From positions 1,178,001 through 1,242,000 of the forward strand of contig CBDCAO010000012.1 in NCBI GenBank assembly GCA_965213935.1: a stretch of 64,000 bases of DNA, read 5' to 3'. The position numbers and the translations under genes were made by a program. Shown here in pieces: positions 34,562-44,265 of the stretch; position 1 is the first letter of the stretch; each line of letters starts with the position of its first letter. The notes below the pieces were generated by a model, which was given only the letters and a program-made list of their open reading frames with translations, ran no database searches and was not told the DNA's origin. This DNA is from Bin52 sp965213935 (lineage in GTDB: Bacteria; Pseudomonadota; Alphaproteobacteria; Thalassobaculales; Thalassobaculaceae).

Positions 34562-35401
34562 TCACTCATCCGGCCGTCCGCCTGGCCAGACCGGGTCGAG
34601 CGCAAGCCCCGGCCAGCCGATCGGGGCCTCGGCCACGGCCCGGTTCTCCGCAGGCGGGCGGTCCGGGTCCCAGAGAGCCGCGACATAGCGGTTGCCGGTC
34701 ACCCCGTCACCGTCGGGCGAACACAGCCACAGGGCCGGCCCGGTCATGGCTTCCGGCCGGATGAGGTCGTGGCGGTCGAACCCCGCGTCCTTCGGTACCA
34801 TGGGCGTGTCTGCCGGACCTCCGGGCACCACGACGTTGACGGTGATGTCCTGGTCGGCGAACTCGGCAGCGTGACCCGCACTCATCGATTCGAACCCCGA
34901 CTTGGATGGACCGTAGGGGTGGAAGCTGCCGCGCAACATGGTGAAGAAACTGGTGGTGACATTGATGATGCGCGCCCGGTCGGCGCGGCGCAGGTGATCG
35001 ATCGCGGCACGGGTCATGTGCCACGGACCGGTCAGATTGATCCCGACCATCCGGTCCCAGAATTCCGGTGTGACCTCGTCGATGCCGACCGGCTCGACCA
35101 TGTGGGATTCACGAAGCGCTCCCATGCCCAGACCGGCGTTGTTGATGAGCACGTGCACGCCTCCGAACCTGTCGACCGTGCGGGCCACGGCCGCCTCGCA
35201 GGACGCATAGTCCGCGATGTCGACCGCGAGTGTCAGCAGGCGGTCCTCGTTGACGCCGTGATGGGCCGCGCGCAGGGCCGCAAGACCCTCCTCCGACACG
35301 TCGAGTGCGGCAACGCTCGCCCCCTCGCGCAGGAACGCACCGACGAATTCCTGCCCGAAGCCACCGGCCGCACCGGTGACCATGATGACCCGACCCTGCA
35401 T
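34562..35401 (-). CDS. SDR family oxidoreductase
   Basis: This 279-residue SDR has TGAAGGFG, ALDVSE (NAD-type Asp), NNAGLG, the serine-region NVTTSFF and YGPSKSGFE. The catalytic Ser position is Thr/Ser within VTTSFF. The long C-terminal tail after VTGNRYVAALWD may shape the active site. ATG 35401 gives a normal N-terminus; a much longer upstream frame is not SDR-like. It is likely co-transcribed with the following SDR gene. Confidence 0.85.
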   Translation of the reverse strand: MQGRVIMVTGAAGGFGQEFVGAFLREGASVAALDVSEEGLAALRAAHHGVNEDRLLTLAVDIADYASCEAAVARTVDRFGGVHVLINNAGLGMGALRESHMVEPVGIDEVTPEFWDRMVGINLTGPWHMTRAAIDHLRRADRARIINVTTSFFTMLRGSFHPYGPSKSGFESMSAGHAAEFADQDITVNVVVPGGPADTPMVPKDAGFDRHDLIRPEAMTGPALWLCSPDGDGVTGNRYVAALWDPDRPPAENRAVAEAPIGWPGLALDPVWPGGRPDE

Positions 35402-35559
35402 GTTCCATTCCCCTTCTTCCCGTTCGCTTGATCCGAGTATAGGTGATCCCACCGCCCGGTGCAGGTCGCAAATCGGCCCCGGGCCCGCCCGCTTGACCGC
35501 AGTCCCGCCACCGCCGATCCTGTCACCTGCTGCGGCTCGACGGTAAGGAACGCTCGCGC

Positions 35560-36261
35560 ATGAAGGAACGGTGCTGCCTTGTGACCGGCGTCGGTCACGG
35601 CACGGGACGGGCGCTCGTCGAGCGATTCGCCCGTGACGGCTACCGGGTTGCGATGCTGGCACGCCGCACCGACCGGCTTGCGGCCTTCGAACGCGAACTC
35701 GCGGGCACCAGGGCCTACTCCTGCGATGTTGCCGATGCCAGGGCACTCGAGCACACGATCGGCCGGGTCATCGCGGACCTCGGTCCGCCCGCAATCGTCA
35801 TCCACAACGCGGTGAGCGCCGAACGTGGCACCTTCCTGGAGATCGAGCCCGCCGGTCTTGAACAGGCCTTCCGGGTCAACTGCATGGGCCTGCTGCACCT
35901 CGCTCGCGCGACAGTCCCGGCCATGATCGAACAGGGCGGGGGCGCGCTGATCTGCACCGGAAACACCGCCGCCTACCGCGGACGCGCGGCCTATGCCGGG
36001 TTTGCCCCGTCGAAGGCTGCGCAGCGTGTGCTTGCGGAGTCGATGGCGAGGGAACTCGGACCCCGGGGCATTCACGTCGCCTACGTCATGATCGACGCGG
36101 TGATCGACCTGCGATGGACCCGGCGCGCGTGGCCGCACCGGCCCGACTCGTTCTTCATCCAGCCCCGGGACATCGCCGAGGAGGTGTTTCACGTCGCGCA
36201 CCAGCCGCGCAGTGCCTGGAGCTTCCGGGTCGAGATCCGTCCGCACGGCGAAACCTGGTAG
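35560..36261 (+). CDS. Atypical SDR-fold protein
   Basis: This 233-residue protein keeps the SDR cofactor-binding start (VTGVGHGTG) and the NAG-like HNAVSA. At the active site, however, the Tyr of YxxxK is Phe (FAPSKAAQ) and the catalytic-serine strand reads ICTGNTAA. A subgroup of SDRs carries such FAPSK motifs, so it may be a stable family rather than a mutation. It is followed 11 bases later by the hydratase gene, so the two form an operon. Confidence 0.8.
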   Translation: MKERCCLVTGVGHGTGRALVERFARDGYRVAMLARRTDRLAAFERELAGTRAYSCDVADARALEHTIGRVIADLGPPAIVIHNAVSAERGTFLEIEPAGLEQAFRVNCMGLLHLARATVPAMIEQGGGALICTGNTAAYRGRAAYAGFAPSKAAQRVLAESMARELGPRGIHVAYVMIDAVIDLRWTRRAWPHRPDSFFIQPRDIAEEVFHVAHQPRSAWSFRVEIRPHGETW

Positions 36262-36272
36262 GAGGCTCTGCC

Positions 36273-37076
36273 ATGGAGCACGGGAAGATCGAACAGGCTG
36301 CCGCCATCCTGCTCGCACGCTGGCGCGACGGTTCGGTGATTGCATCGCTCCCCGACGGCCTTCGACCGTCAAGCCGGGCCGACGGCTACGCGATCCAGGC
36401 ACGCTACGCCGAGCTCGCACAAGACCGGCAGATCGGCTGGAAGCTTGCCGCCACCAGCCCGGCAGGTCAGCAGCACATCGGCGTGGACGCGCCGCTTGCC
36501 GGACGCCTCCTCGCCGGACGGGTGTACGATGACGGTGCGACCGTGCCGCTCGGCTGCAACCGCATGCTGGTCGCCGAGGCCGAATTCGCGTTCAGGCTGG
36601 GCGCCGACCTGCCGGCCCGCGCCGAACCGTGGGCGCCGGAAGAGGTCCTCGCGGCGGTCGACAGCCTTCACCCGGCCATCGAGCTGCCGGACTCGCGCTT
36701 CGAACCGTTCGAACAGGCGGGCGGCCCGCAGCTGATTGCCGACAACGCCTGTGCACGACACTTCGTCCTCGGCGCGGCGATGCCCGAAACCTGGCGCGAG
36801 GCGGACCTGGCGCAGCACCCGGTGCGGATATCAGGCGCAGCCGGAAGCCGGTGCGGTGCCGGCGCCAATGTGCTGGGCAGCCCGGTGCTGGCGCTCGCCT
36901 GGATCGCCGCGGAACTGTCGCGCCACGGAACCGGGCTCGCCGCCGGCGAGGTCATCACCACCGGGACCTGCACGGTGCCGCTCGCCGTCTCGCACGGAGA
37001 CCGGGTCACCGCCGACTTCGGATCATTCGGCCGGGTATCGGTCGGACTCGAACCCGCCCGGCCGGTTCAGCGGTAG
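36273..37076 (+). CDS. 2-keto-4-pentenoate hydratase-like protein (FAH superfamily)
   Basis: This 267-residue protein resembles MhpD/XylJ hydratases of aromatic meta-cleavage pathways. GWKLAATSPAGQQHIG, EAEFAFRLGADLP, HPAIELPDSRF with family acidic metal ligands, and ITTGTC near the end are typical. AGGAGG lies 7 bases before ATG 36273, the best ribosome site in this part of the window. Its end overlaps by 10 bases with the convergent permease gene. Confidence 0.85.
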   Translation: MEHGKIEQAAAILLARWRDGSVIASLPDGLRPSSRADGYAIQARYAELAQDRQIGWKLAATSPAGQQHIGVDAPLAGRLLAGRVYDDGATVPLGCNRMLVAEAEFAFRLGADLPARAEPWAPEEVLAAVDSLHPAIELPDSRFEPFEQAGGPQLIADNACARHFVLGAAMPETWREADLAQHPVRISGAAGSRCGAGANVLGSPVLALAWIAAELSRHGTGLAAGEVITTGTCTVPLAVSHGDRVTADFGSFGRVSVGLEPARPVQR

Positions 37077-38212
37077 GGGTCGGCGGCGTCGCGCAGCCCG
37101 TCGCCGAAGAAGTTGAAGGCGAGCACCACCACGATGACCGGGATCACCGGTGTCATGATCCAGGGATAGAGCTCCACCGCGTTGATGTTCTGTGCCTCAG
37201 TGAGCAACACTCCCCAGGAGGTGATGGGAGCCCTCAGGCCAAGGCCGAGAAAGCTCAGTGCGGTCTCTCCGAGGATCATCGACGGGATCGACAGGGTGGC
37301 CGATGCGATGAGGTGGCTCATGAAGCCGGGAAGCAGGTGCCGGGCAATGATGCGGCGCGGCCGCGCGCCCATGAGCCGGGCCGCCAGCGCATACTCCTCC
37401 TCGCGCAGCGCCAGCAGCTTCGATCGCACCGCGCGGGCGAGACCGGTCCAGTCCAGCATCCCGAGTATCAGGGTCAGCCCGAAGTAGACCAGGATCGGGC
37501 TCCAGGTCACCGGCAGGGCCGCCGACAGCGCCATCCACAGCGGCAGTTCCGGAAACGACCGGATGATCTCGATCACCCGCTGGACCAGCCCGTCCACCCA
37601 GCCGCCGTAGTAGCCGGCAAGCCCGCCGACGACGATGCCAATCGCGAAGCTGATGGTGATCCCGACGAGACCCACGGTCAGGGAGATCCTGGTTCCGTAG
37701 ACCATGCGCGAGAACAGGTCGCGTCCCAGCCTGTCGGTACCCAGCAGGAACAGTGTTCCGCCCTCGGCGGGACAGAACAGGTGGACGTCGGTTTCGAACA
37801 GGCCCCAGAACCGGTAGCTGTCACCCGAACACAGGAAGCGGACCGGCATGACCCGGGAGTGGTCCGGCGTGTAGGTCCGCTTCAGCGTGTGCATGTCGAG
37901 TTCGTAGTCGAGACCGTAGACGAACGGCCCGACGAAGCGGCCCTCGTGGAAGAGGTGGAGGCCCTGGGGCGGCGCAAAGATGTGATCGGTGTGCCGGGTG
38001 ACAAGCGCGTAGGGAGCAAGCACCTCGCTGATCAGGATCGAGAAGTACATCATGGCGAGGATCACGCCGGAGACCAGCGCCAGCCGATGCCGGCGCAGCT
38101 TCCACCACATGAGCTGCCACTGCGTGGCCATGTAGTAGCGTTCCTGCTCCGGGGTCATCGCATCGGTGGCGTACGGATCGAACGGCGCGGGATTGACGTA
38201 GTGAGTGGTCAT
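37067..38212 (-). CDS. Peptide-type ABC transporter permease (OppC/DppC-like)
   Basis: This 381-residue inner-membrane subunit has a cytoplasmic N-tail with helix 1 near residues 45-65. A periplasmic segment of about 100 residues follows, containing two cysteines (FLCSGDSYRFWG, LFCPAEGG). After it come LGTDRLGRDLFSR, the EAA loop (RLMGARPRRIIARHLLPG) and later helices. The long periplasmic insert distinguishes it from standard OppC. It overlaps the OppB-like gene in an ATGA junction and is last in the 11-gene operon. Confidence 0.92.
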   Translation of the reverse strand: MTTHYVNPAPFDPYATDAMTPEQERYYMATQWQLMWWKLRRHRLALVSGVILAMMYFSILISEVLAPYALVTRHTDHIFAPPQGLHLFHEGRFVGPFVYGLDYELDMHTLKRTYTPDHSRVMPVRFLCSGDSYRFWGLFETDVHLFCPAEGGTLFLLGTDRLGRDLFSRMVYGTRISLTVGLVGITISFAIGIVVGGLAGYYGGWVDGLVQRVIEIIRSFPELPLWMALSAALPVTWSPILVYFGLTLILGMLDWTGLARAVRSKLLALREEEYALAARLMGARPRRIIARHLLPGFMSHLIASATLSIPSMILGETALSFLGLGLRAPITSWGVLLTEAQNINAVELYPWIMTPVIPVIVVVLAFNFFGDGLRDAADPYR

Positions 38213-39207
38213 CGTCCTGTCCCCGCTCCCAGCCGGATGCGCGGATCAAGCCAGGCCAGGGCCAGATCGGAGAAGAACATGCCGACCACGGTGAGCAGCG
38301 CGAGAAAGATCAGGAACGATCCGGCGAGGTACATGTCCTGGCTCTGCAGCGCGGCGATCAGCATCGGTCCGGTTGTGGGCAGGGACAGCACCATGGAGAC
38401 GATCGCCGAGCCTGAGACCACCTGCGGCAGCAGGCTGCCGATGTCGGCGACGAACGGGTTGAGCGCGGTGCGCAGCGGGTACTTGACCAGGCGGCGCATG
38501 GGCCCGAGGCCCTTGGCGCGGGCGGTAACCACGTAGGGCTTGTGGAGTTCGTCCAGCATGTTGGCGCGCAGGCGCCGGATCATTCCGGCGGTTCCGGAGG
38601 TCCCGATCACCACCACCGGGACCCACAGGTGCTCGAGCACCGAGAGCGCCTTGTCCGTGCTCCAGGGCTGGTCGACGTAGACCGGATCCATCATCCCGCC
38701 GATCGAGGTGCCGAACCACAGGTTGCCGAGGTACAGCAGCACCAGTGCCAGCAGGAAGTTCGGGGTGGCCAGGCCGATGAACCCCAGCAGGGTCAGGCCG
38801 TAGTCGCCCCAGCTGTACTGGTGGGTCGCCGAGTAGACCCCGATCGGGAAGGCCACCACCCAGATGAACAGGATCGTCGCCGCGTTCAACACCACCGTCA
38901 GGAACAGCCGGTCCCCGACCACCTCGGAGACCGGTTGCTGGTATTCGAAGGAGAACCCGAGGTCTCCCTGCAGCAGACCGGCGGCCCAGACCAGATACTG
39001 TTCGGTGGCTGACAGGTCGAGCCCGTACTGCGCGCGCAGAGCCGCGATCCGGCTCGGGTCGACCGACTCGCCCTGGCTCTCGAGCTCGGCGATGTAGCTT
39101 GACAGGTAGTCGCCGGGCGGCAGCTGGATGATGACGAAGGTGATGACGCTGATCGCGACCAGCGTCGGCACCATGATCAGGACACGGCGGACGAGATAGG
39201 CCAGCAC
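38209..39207 (-). CDS. Peptide-type ABC transporter permease (OppB/DppB-like)
   Basis: This 332-residue membrane protein begins MLAYLVRRVLIMVPTL, the standard OppB N-terminus, and contains PGDYL, LDLSATEQYLVWAAGLLQGDLG, FSFEYQQPV and the EAA loop ARAKGLGPMRRLVKYPLR. It should pair with the OppC-like subunit. It follows the binding-protein gene by 15 bases. Confidence 0.93.
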   Translation of the reverse strand: MLAYLVRRVLIMVPTLVAISVITFVIIQLPPGDYLSSYIAELESQGESVDPSRIAALRAQYGLDLSATEQYLVWAAGLLQGDLGFSFEYQQPVSEVVGDRLFLTVVLNAATILFIWVVAFPIGVYSATHQYSWGDYGLTLLGFIGLATPNFLLALVLLYLGNLWFGTSIGGMMDPVYVDQPWSTDKALSVLEHLWVPVVVIGTSGTAGMIRRLRANMLDELHKPYVVTARAKGLGPMRRLVKYPLRTALNPFVADIGSLLPQVVSGSAIVSMVLSLPTTGPMLIAALQSQDMYLAGSFLIFLALLTVVGMFFSDLALAWLDPRIRLGAGTGR

Positions 39208-39222
39208 CTGTTCGCCCTCCCG

Positions 39223-41130
39223 CTACCGCTCGCCGGTCCCGAACCAGAAGGTATCGGGACAGTAGATGCCGAAATGAGCTCCGGGATCCCAGTTCCAGAT
39301 CCCCCGCTCCGGTACGTTGCGCAGCGAGGCGGCGACCACCACCGGCTGCGGAACCGCCGCGACGAGGCCGATGGTAAACATCTGGTCGGCGTGGATCTTG
39401 AGCATGCGCTGCCAGGTCAGCTCCCTCTGGCGGTGGTCTGCGGCCGAGCGCCACGTGCGGTAGAGGGCGAGCAACTCGCGCGCCGGCTCCAGGTCCGGCG
39501 CCTCGCCCGCCGCACCGCGGGTCTCGTAGTGTTGCCCCCATCTGGGCCACTGCAGTGACAGCTGCGAGGTCGGCGCGAACTCCGCCGGGCTGCTGTCCGC
39601 GGTGGCGAGGCCGTTCTCCACACCGGACCAGATCGACATCGCGGTTGCGCCGGCGAAGACGCGGTTGCGGAACACGGTGCGCTCCAGCGGCCTTGAATAG
39701 AGCTTGATCCCGATCTCGAGCCAGCTGTCGTGGACGAGTTCGAGGACATCGGTCTGCTCGGTGCTCTCACCCGCAGTCTCAACGATGATCTCCAGCGCCC
39801 GGCCGTCGGGCAGCATCCGCACGCCGCGGGAATCGCGCTCGACCAGGCCGATCTCGTCAAGCAGCCGGTTAGCGGCGTCGGGATCATGACGGGTCCAGGC
39901 GAAACGGTTCTCCTCCCGGTAGAGCGGCGACTCCGGCAGGGTGGTGTTGTTGCCGACAAGCGCGAGGCCGTAATAGACGACCTGGTTCAGCTCGTGGCGA
40001 TGGACCGCCAGCGACAGGGCGCGGCGGAACCTCACGTCGCGCATGAGTTCGCGCAGCACAGGGTCTTTCACGTTCAGGTTGGGGTAGAGCGCGAGATGCG
40101 CTCCCTTCGCCGTCTGCCACAACCGGGTTTCGTAGGGCCAGCGTTCCTCGCCACCGCGCAGGAAGGTGTAGTCGTCGAACCTGAGGTAGCGCGCCTGCAG
40201 GTCGGCTTCCCCGGTCCCGGTCTTCGCTGCGATCAGCCGGTTGTTCGCCACGTCCACCAGCCAGGAATCGACGTACGGCAACTGGCGGCCCGCCGGATCC
40301 ACCCGGTGGAAGTAGGGGTTGCGCCTGAACACCAGCCGCGATGACGACAACGCCGTCACGATCCGCCACGGCTGCAGGACCGGGAGGTCGGGGTTGTCGT
40401 TGCGGTAAAGGTTGTCGCGCTTGTTGTGCAGGGCCGACCAGGACCGCTGACCGGCCTCGCGCACCAGGTGTTCCAGTTCCGCCGGGTCCGCGTGAGCGGC
40501 ATGGAACCGGCGCAGGTAGTGCGCCGGACGGTAGATGTAGAGCGGCCTCGCGGCGGCAAGCCGCGGCAGAAAATCCGGGTTCGGCCTCGACCAGCGGAAC
40601 TGCACCGTCCTGTTGTCGAGGACGGCGAACCGTGCGAGTTCGCCGTCGACCCGCATGACGACAGGCGGCCCGGCCGGTGACAGTTCCGGGTTGTTGGCAA
40701 CATCTTCCCACCAGTAGCGGAAGTCGTTGGTGGTAAAAGGATGCCCGTCGGACCAGCGGTGCCCGGCCCGCAGCCTCAAGGTGAAGATGCGCCCCTCCTC
40801 GACCTCGACCGACTCGAGGATGTCCGGTTCCAGGAGGAACCCGTTCGGCTCACGGACCAGCAGCCTCGCATACCCGTAGACCGTGAGCTGCCGGGCGTCC
40901 TTGGCACGCGCCATCAGGGTACGGATCGCCCCGCCATGCACGCCGGGCTCCAGTCCAAGGGCCGCGAAGTCGAGCATGCGCGGCATCTCCGGAAGGCGTT
41001 CGGCAACCGGCGGCAGGTCTCCCGCCTCGACCTGCGCGGCGAGTTCCGGCGTCTCGATGTACCGGTCGGCCGCCGGTGCCGCACCGGACAGCACGCACCC
41101 GCAGATGGCGACGAGCAGCCGGCGTATCAT
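39223..41130 (-). CDS. ABC transporter substrate-binding protein, family 5 (peptide/oligosaccharide type)
   Basis: This 635-residue periplasmic protein has an N-terminal signal peptide (to about AAPA, residue 20). Cluster-C features include LRLRAGHRWSDGHPFTTNDFRYWW and DVRFRRALSLAVHRHELN. Cysteines in the signal region (ICGC) do not form a good lipobox. The length and order suit family 5 proteins that bind peptides, glycosides or larger glycopeptides. The gene overlaps the fused ATPase gene by 4 bases. Confidence 0.92.
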   Translation of the reverse strand: MIRRLLVAICGCVLSGAAPAADRYIETPELAAQVEAGDLPPVAERLPEMPRMLDFAALGLEPGVHGGAIRTLMARAKDARQLTVYGYARLLVREPNGFLLEPDILESVEVEEGRIFTLRLRAGHRWSDGHPFTTNDFRYWWEDVANNPELSPAGPPVVMRVDGELARFAVLDNRTVQFRWSRPNPDFLPRLAAARPLYIYRPAHYLRRFHAAHADPAELEHLVREAGQRSWSALHNKRDNLYRNDNPDLPVLQPWRIVTALSSSRLVFRRNPYFHRVDPAGRQLPYVDSWLVDVANNRLIAAKTGTGEADLQARYLRFDDYTFLRGGEERWPYETRLWQTAKGAHLALYPNLNVKDPVLRELMRDVRFRRALSLAVHRHELNQVVYYGLALVGNNTTLPESPLYREENRFAWTRHDPDAANRLLDEIGLVERDSRGVRMLPDGRALEIIVETAGESTEQTDVLELVHDSWLEIGIKLYSRPLERTVFRNRVFAGATAMSIWSGVENGLATADSSPAEFAPTSQLSLQWPRWGQHYETRGAAGEAPDLEPARELLALYRTWRSAADHRQRELTWQRMLKIHADQMFTIGLVAAVPQPVVVAASLRNVPERGIWNWDPGAHFGIYCPDTFWFGTGER

Positions 41131-42995
41131 GGCGCGTGCGCCGCTCGTACCAGGTGCCCGTCGCCAACATCGACGAGCCCCGGGCGGTGATGGTCATCGC
41201 TGCGGAACGGCATCGGCCACTCGGACGGCATCGACTGGCGCGCGTCCGCAAGCGCGTTGAAGTCGAGCGGCCGACCCGGATCGGGCTCGGGAACGGCGGC
41301 CAGCAGCGCGCGGGTATAGGGATGAACCGGGTGTGCGAACAGGACGTCGCGCGGCGCCAGTTCCACCAGGCGGCCGGCGCAGAGCACCGCGATCCGGTCG
41401 GCGATGTAGTCGACCACCGCCAGGTTGTGGGAAATGAAGATGTAGGTGAGATCGAGTGCGCCGCGCAGGTCCCTGAGCAGGTTCAGGATCTGGGCCTGAA
41501 TCGACACGTCGAGCGCGGAGACCGGTTCGTCGCACACCAGCAGTCTCGGGCGCAGCGCAAGCGCCCGGGCGATCGCGATCCTCTGGCGCTGGCCGCCGGA
41601 GAAACTGTGCGGGTAACGGGTCAGGTGGCGGGTGTCGAGCCCGACCGCCTGCATCAGTTCGCTCACCATGGCACGACGCGACGCGCGGTCACCGATACCG
41701 TGGATCACCAGCGGTTCGCTGACGATGTCGAAGACGGTCATGCGCGGATTGAGCGAACCGAACGGATCCTGGAAGACAAACTGGACCTCTCGCCGGAACC
41801 GCGCCAGCGCCTCGCCCGGACCGGGGCTCTCGCGGTCGGCCGCATAACGCACGTGCCCGCTCTCGGGTTCGAGCGCGCGCATGATGATGCGCGCCAGGGT
41901 GGTCTTGCCGCAGCCGGATTCACCGACAATCCCCAGGCACTCGCCGCGCCGCACCTCGAAACTCACGTCGTCGAGTGCGGTGACCCGCCCTCCCCGACGC
42001 GCGGCATAGGACATGCAGACCCGGTCGACCCGCAGCACCACCGGGTCGGGATCGCCGGCAGGCGGGCCGGAAGCCGGGTCCCCACCGTGCGGAGCAAGCA
42101 GGAGGCCGCCGGCGGGACCGATTTCCCTGAGCGGAACCAGGCGCTCATCGCGCTCCATGTTGAACCGGGGAACCGCCGCCATCAGCGCCTTGAGATACGG
42201 ATGCCCGGGCCGGCGGTAGATGTCGTCGATCGAGCCGCTCTCCATGATTTCGCCGCGGAACATCACCACCGCCTCGTCGGCGACGGTGGCAACCACCCCG
42301 AGGTCGTGAGTGATCATCAGCATCGCCATGCCGAGATCCGACTGCAGGTCCCGCAGCAGTTTCAGGATCCGGGCCTGCACGGTGACATCAAGCGCCGTCG
42401 TCGGTTCGTCGGCGATCAGCAGCGCCGGCCGGCAGACCAGCGCCATGGCGATCATCGCCCGTTGCCGCAGGCCTCCGGAGAGTTCGAACGGATAGGCGCG
42501 GTAAGCCCGAACCGGGTCCGGGAATCCGGTGCGGTGCAGCATGTCGCGCGCCAGCTCCTCGGCCTGCCGGCCGGTCGCCAGCCGGTGTACTTCCACAGCT
42601 TCGCGGACCTGGTTGCCGACGGTGTGCAGAGGCGACAGCGAGGTCATCGGTTCCTGGAAGATGATGGAGATCCGCCGCCCGCGCAGTCGCCGGATCTGCC
42701 GTCCCTCCGCAGGCAGACGGGCGATGTCGACCACCGTGCCCGGCGTGTCGGGATCGGCGAACAGGATCTCTCCGCCGAGAATTCTGGCCCGACGGGGAAG
42801 CAGTCCCATGATCGACTGGCTGACCACGGTCTTGCCGGAACCGGACTCGCCGACCAGCGCCACCACGCCGCCACTCGGGACCGAGAACGAGACGTCGCGG
42901 ACCGCGATCAGCTGTCCTTCTGGCAGGTCGAAGCCGATGCGGACCGAGCGCAGCTGCAGCAGCGGCGGTGCCGCCGCCGGACCTGCGGGGATCAC
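41127..42995 (-). CDS. Fused dual-ATPase subunit of a peptide-type ABC importer (OppDF-like)
   Basis: This 622-residue protein contains two complete nucleotide-binding domains. The first has GESGSGKTVV, LSGGLRQRAMIA and LLIADEPTTALD; the second has GESGCGKTTL, FSGGQRQRIAIA and LLVCDEPVSALD. A linker of about 60 residues, including an OppD-type tail RPGHPYLKALM, joins them. Such fusions energise an OppBC channel. Start GTG 42995 overlaps the stop of the upstream membrane-protein gene (GTGA); the longer frame upstream is a shadow of that gene. Confidence 0.93.
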   Translation of the reverse strand: MIPAGPAAAPPLLQLRSVRIGFDLPEGQLIAVRDVSFSVPSGGVVALVGESGSGKTVVSQSIMGLLPRRARILGGEILFADPDTPGTVVDIARLPAEGRQIRRLRGRRISIIFQEPMTSLSPLHTVGNQVREAVEVHRLATGRQAEELARDMLHRTGFPDPVRAYRAYPFELSGGLRQRAMIAMALVCRPALLIADEPTTALDVTVQARILKLLRDLQSDLGMAMLMITHDLGVVATVADEAVVMFRGEIMESGSIDDIYRRPGHPYLKALMAAVPRFNMERDERLVPLREIGPAGGLLLAPHGGDPASGPPAGDPDPVVLRVDRVCMSYAARRGGRVTALDDVSFEVRRGECLGIVGESGCGKTTLARIIMRALEPESGHVRYAADRESPGPGEALARFRREVQFVFQDPFGSLNPRMTVFDIVSEPLVIHGIGDRASRRAMVSELMQAVGLDTRHLTRYPHSFSGGQRQRIAIARALALRPRLLVCDEPVSALDVSIQAQILNLLRDLRGALDLTYIFISHNLAVVDYIADRIAVLCAGRLVELAPRDVLFAHPVHPYTRALLAAVPEPDPGRPLDFNALADARQSMPSEWPMPFRSDDHHRPGLVDVGDGHLVRAAHAP

Positions 42996-43507
42996 GCCGG
43001 CTCCGGCGGTGTGTCGACCCGCGGCGGCGGCTCGACGGCAAAGCCCGTCGAGGCAAGGTTCTCGGCGGTGGCCTCCGACAGGGCGAGCCGGTTGCGACGC
43101 GCCGCAGCGGCGGCGTGTTCCAGCACGGTGTCGAAGTCGTCGAGTTCCGAGTCCAGCGAGAGTTTGGCGGTGCCGCTGCGCAGTGTCAGCTGGAACCATC
43201 CGGCCTTGCGGTCACGCCGGGTGGCGAAGTAGCGCAGCCGCAGGTCCGTGAGATCTGACCAGCCAATCTCCCGGCCGAGCGGGCCACGGGCGTGCAGACC
43301 GGCATCGCTCACGCTGTACACCGTCAAATGGCGCTGCAGCGTCCGCAGCACGAAACCGGCAAACAGCAGTGCGAGACCGATCATGATGTACTGGAACACG
43401 CTCAGCATGTTGGCCATCGCGAGCAGCGCGCAGGTAATCACCAGCCCGACCCCGCCTCGGAGGTAGTCGCCGACAAGCGACCTGCCAGGATATCTGTGCT
43501 CTGTCAT
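42992..43507 (-). CDS. Hypothetical membrane protein with a PH-like region
   Basis: This 171-residue protein has two predicted helices near residues 18-55 (VGLVITCALLAMANML and YIMIGLALLFAGF), then a soluble beta-rich region (LTVYSVSDAGLHARGP, IGWSDLTDLRLRYFATRR). This resembles small bacterial PH-like membrane proteins. No enzyme motif is seen. It overlaps both neighbours by 4 bases, so it is a true operon member, perhaps an accessory to the importer or the glycan enzymes. Confidence 0.7.
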   Translation of the reverse strand: MTEHRYPGRSLVGDYLRGGVGLVITCALLAMANMLSVFQYIMIGLALLFAGFVLRTLQRHLTVYSVSDAGLHARGPLGREIGWSDLTDLRLRYFATRRDRKAGWFQLTLRSGTAKLSLDSELDDFDTVLEHAAAAARRNRLALSEATAENLASTGFAVEPPPRVDTPPEPA

Positions 43508-44265
43508 GCGGCTCCTGCAGCTCTGCGCAGTTCACGCGAGTCTATCATGCGGACTGCGGGATGCGCCATGAGTGCGGTACAGACCCTGGCGAACCCGCTC
43601 CAGTCCGACGCTGACATCACCAGGTGATGTGTAAGCAGCCCGACCGGCTCCGCCGGCCCGGCCGTCCTGCAGGCCGCAAGCCGGCCGGCCAGTTCCCGGG
43701 CCATGGCGTCGGCTCCGATGAAGCGGCGGTCTCCGCGCCAGGCGATGACGTCGAGATGGGTGTTGACCTGCACGAGCCCCGCAACCGCCCCGGGTGCGGG
43801 TCGGAAGCCGTGTGTCGAAAGCAGGTCGAACCCGAGCCCGGGCAACCGGTCAACCAGGTCCGGCCGGATCCGGTTCCACGGCGGTACCAGGACCGCAGCG
43901 GCCCGGTGCCCGAACAGGTCCCGGATGCGGGCATGGGCCCGCGCAAGATCGGACCAGGCCCGTTCCGGCGGTCTCGACGGGCCGAATTCGGCCTTGCGGC
44001 CGGCGCTCTCGTGGTTTGCGTGCGACCATCCATGCACGCCGATGGCAACCGGTTCGCCGTCCAGACGTTCGGCAAGCGCGGTGCCGACCCCAGCCGGAAT
44101 GACGGCGAGGAGCGGAACCGCTGCCAGCGCCCGTGCGTGTTCAAGCAGCCGGTTCAGTCCCGGTCCCGGCGCCGAGAGGTCATCGTCGCGCCACCATGCG
44201 CGCACGGTCAGCCCGGCTGCGCTCCAGCGATCGAGCTCGCCAGCAAGGTCCCGGTGCCCGGTCAC
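43504..44265 (-). CDS. Polysaccharide deacetylase-like (NodB-homology) protein
   Basis: This 253-residue protein has WWRDDDLSAPGPGL (Asp pair), GVHGWSHANHE (metal-binding His pair) and VPPWNRI, the three recognisable blocks of carbohydrate esterase family 4-like enzymes. It lacks a signal peptide, so it probably acts in the cytoplasm on a glycan precursor. Start GTG 44265 overlaps the glycosyltransferase stop; its own stop overlaps the membrane-protein ATG. Confidence 0.8.
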   Translation of the reverse strand: MTGHRDLAGELDRWSAAGLTVRAWWRDDDLSAPGPGLNRLLEHARALAAVPLLAVIPAGVGTALAERLDGEPVAIGVHGWSHANHESAGRKAEFGPSRPPERAWSDLARAHARIRDLFGHRAAAVLVPPWNRIRPDLVDRLPGLGFDLLSTHGFRPAPGAVAGLVQVNTHLDVIAWRGDRRFIGADAMARELAGRLAACRTAGPAEPVGLLTHHLVMSASDWSGFARVCTALMAHPAVRMIDSRELRRAAGAA

